DNA of 64,000 nucleotides, taken from assembly GCF_000183405.1 (NCBI RefSeq), contig NC_014758.1, positions 1 through 64,000 on the forward strand, given 5' to 3'. The stretch comes from Calditerrivibrio nitroreducens DSM 19672 (GTDB taxonomy: Bacteria > Chrysiogenota > Deferribacteres > Deferribacterales > Calditerrivibrionaceae). How positions within the stretch are numbered: position 1 is the first letter of the stretch; every line of letters begins with the position of its first letter. This document shows, in pieces, positions 63,778 through 64,000 of this stretch. Position numbers and translations under genes: made by a program. The notes beneath the pieces were generated by a model. It saw only the letters and a program-made list of their open reading frames with translations. It was not told the origin of the DNA and ran no database searches.

Positions 63778-64000
63778 TTATCTATTCGTCAACTCTTCAA
63801 GTACCCTGAGAAGTTCTGGAAGTAGCTGTTTTTTTCTCGATAAAACACCAGGCAGATCATATGAATTATCATCCAATTTTTTGTATTTGATGATTTTTTC
63901 TATTGGTTTATATTCTGTTGTTATAAGTATACTATTTTCTGTTATTATATCAGTCACGAGCAGCATTGCCAGATGTAAGTTATTTTTGATTTTGATATTT
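63778..64000 (-). CDS. ppaC: Manganese-dependent inorganic pyrophosphatase, C-terminal part (truncated by window edge)
   Basis: Only the 3' end is present; the reading frame runs off the window and extends upstream of the ATG at 63966 (LHLAMLLVTDIITENS). The sequence LLVTDIITENSILITTE and YDLPGVLSRKKQLLPEL matches the C-terminal DHHA2 domain of family II pyrophosphatases, including the 'SRKKQ' substrate-binding motif. About 74 residues are visible. Confidence 0.82.
   Translation of the reverse strand, partial: NIKIKNNLHLAMLLVTDIITENSILITTEYKPIEKIIKYKKLDDNSYDLPGVLSRKKQLLPELLRVLEELTNR

Overview
This window looks like the replication-origin side of the chromosome of an AT-rich, Gram-negative, largely anaerobic bacterium. 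The evidence is the dnaA-dnaN-recF-gyrB-gyrA order, an LptD-type outer-membrane LPS assembly protein, a rubredoxin/flavodiiron pair, DUF1858 proteins and a Tat-exported TRAP binding protein. From the general look of the proteins I would guess Deferribacterota (a Calditerrivibrio/Deferribacter-like organism). This is an impression from the sequence; no search was run.

Layout. 1-18.2 kb (+ strand) is a dense housekeeping run: ilvA, dnaA, a possible oriC spacer, dnaN, recF, gyrB, gyrA, folD, mnmE, mnmG, rsmG, four poorly characterised envelope or redox genes, and an rlmB-type methylase. 18.2-20.8 kb is a cluster with an ECF sigma factor, a membrane anti-sigma factor carrying a glycogen-binding-like (CBM48) module, a lipoprotein and two Gly-rich exported proteins. 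20.9-24.4 kb encodes a DUF1858-fused binding protein without a signal peptide, a HypB/CobW-like GTPase, an ABC ATPase with no permease, a small Cys protein and a YgbA-type NO-response protein. 24.5-25.2 kb holds two tandem cold-shock genes with duplicated control signals. 25.26-27.5 kb is an accessory segment: an AAA-ATPase/PD-(D/E)XK gene bracketed by GAACGTT-type repeat arrays and by imperfect direct repeats derived from the end of a DUF2905 gene.

27.5-33.7 kb carries aldehyde dehydrogenase, a DUF362 ferredoxin, a MinD-PilZ-DUF4388 fusion and a YeiH-type permease. 33.7-34.27 kb is a gene-free patch of repeat arrays and palindromes. 34.27-41.2 kb (+) is an apparent operon: SDR/DUF2867, class II photolyase, and an AttH-like lipocalin with its ABC transporter. 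41.2-46.4 kb (-) is a tightly overlapping operon: carA, mltG, a FAH-family hydrolase, a YkgJ-type protein, coaE, a lipoprotein and an HD hydrolase. 46.5-58.2 kb (mostly +) has dedA, a TauE family permease (-), accD, folC, lptD, an epimerase-like protein, an envelope protein, a DHH phosphoesterase, rubredoxin, flavodiiron protein and recJ. 58.2-64 kb has a split LysO exporter, purB, a TRAP transporter (dctP convergent with dctQM) and the 3' end of a family II pyrophosphatase gene.

No rRNA or tRNA gene, CRISPR array or recognisable insertion-sequence transposase was seen. Readable promoters repeatedly have a TTGACA-like -35 box and a 16-bp spacer. The best candidates for something undescribed are the permease-less DUF1858/GTPase/ABC cluster, the CBM48 anti-sigma cluster, and the repeat-bracketed ATPase/nuclease gene.
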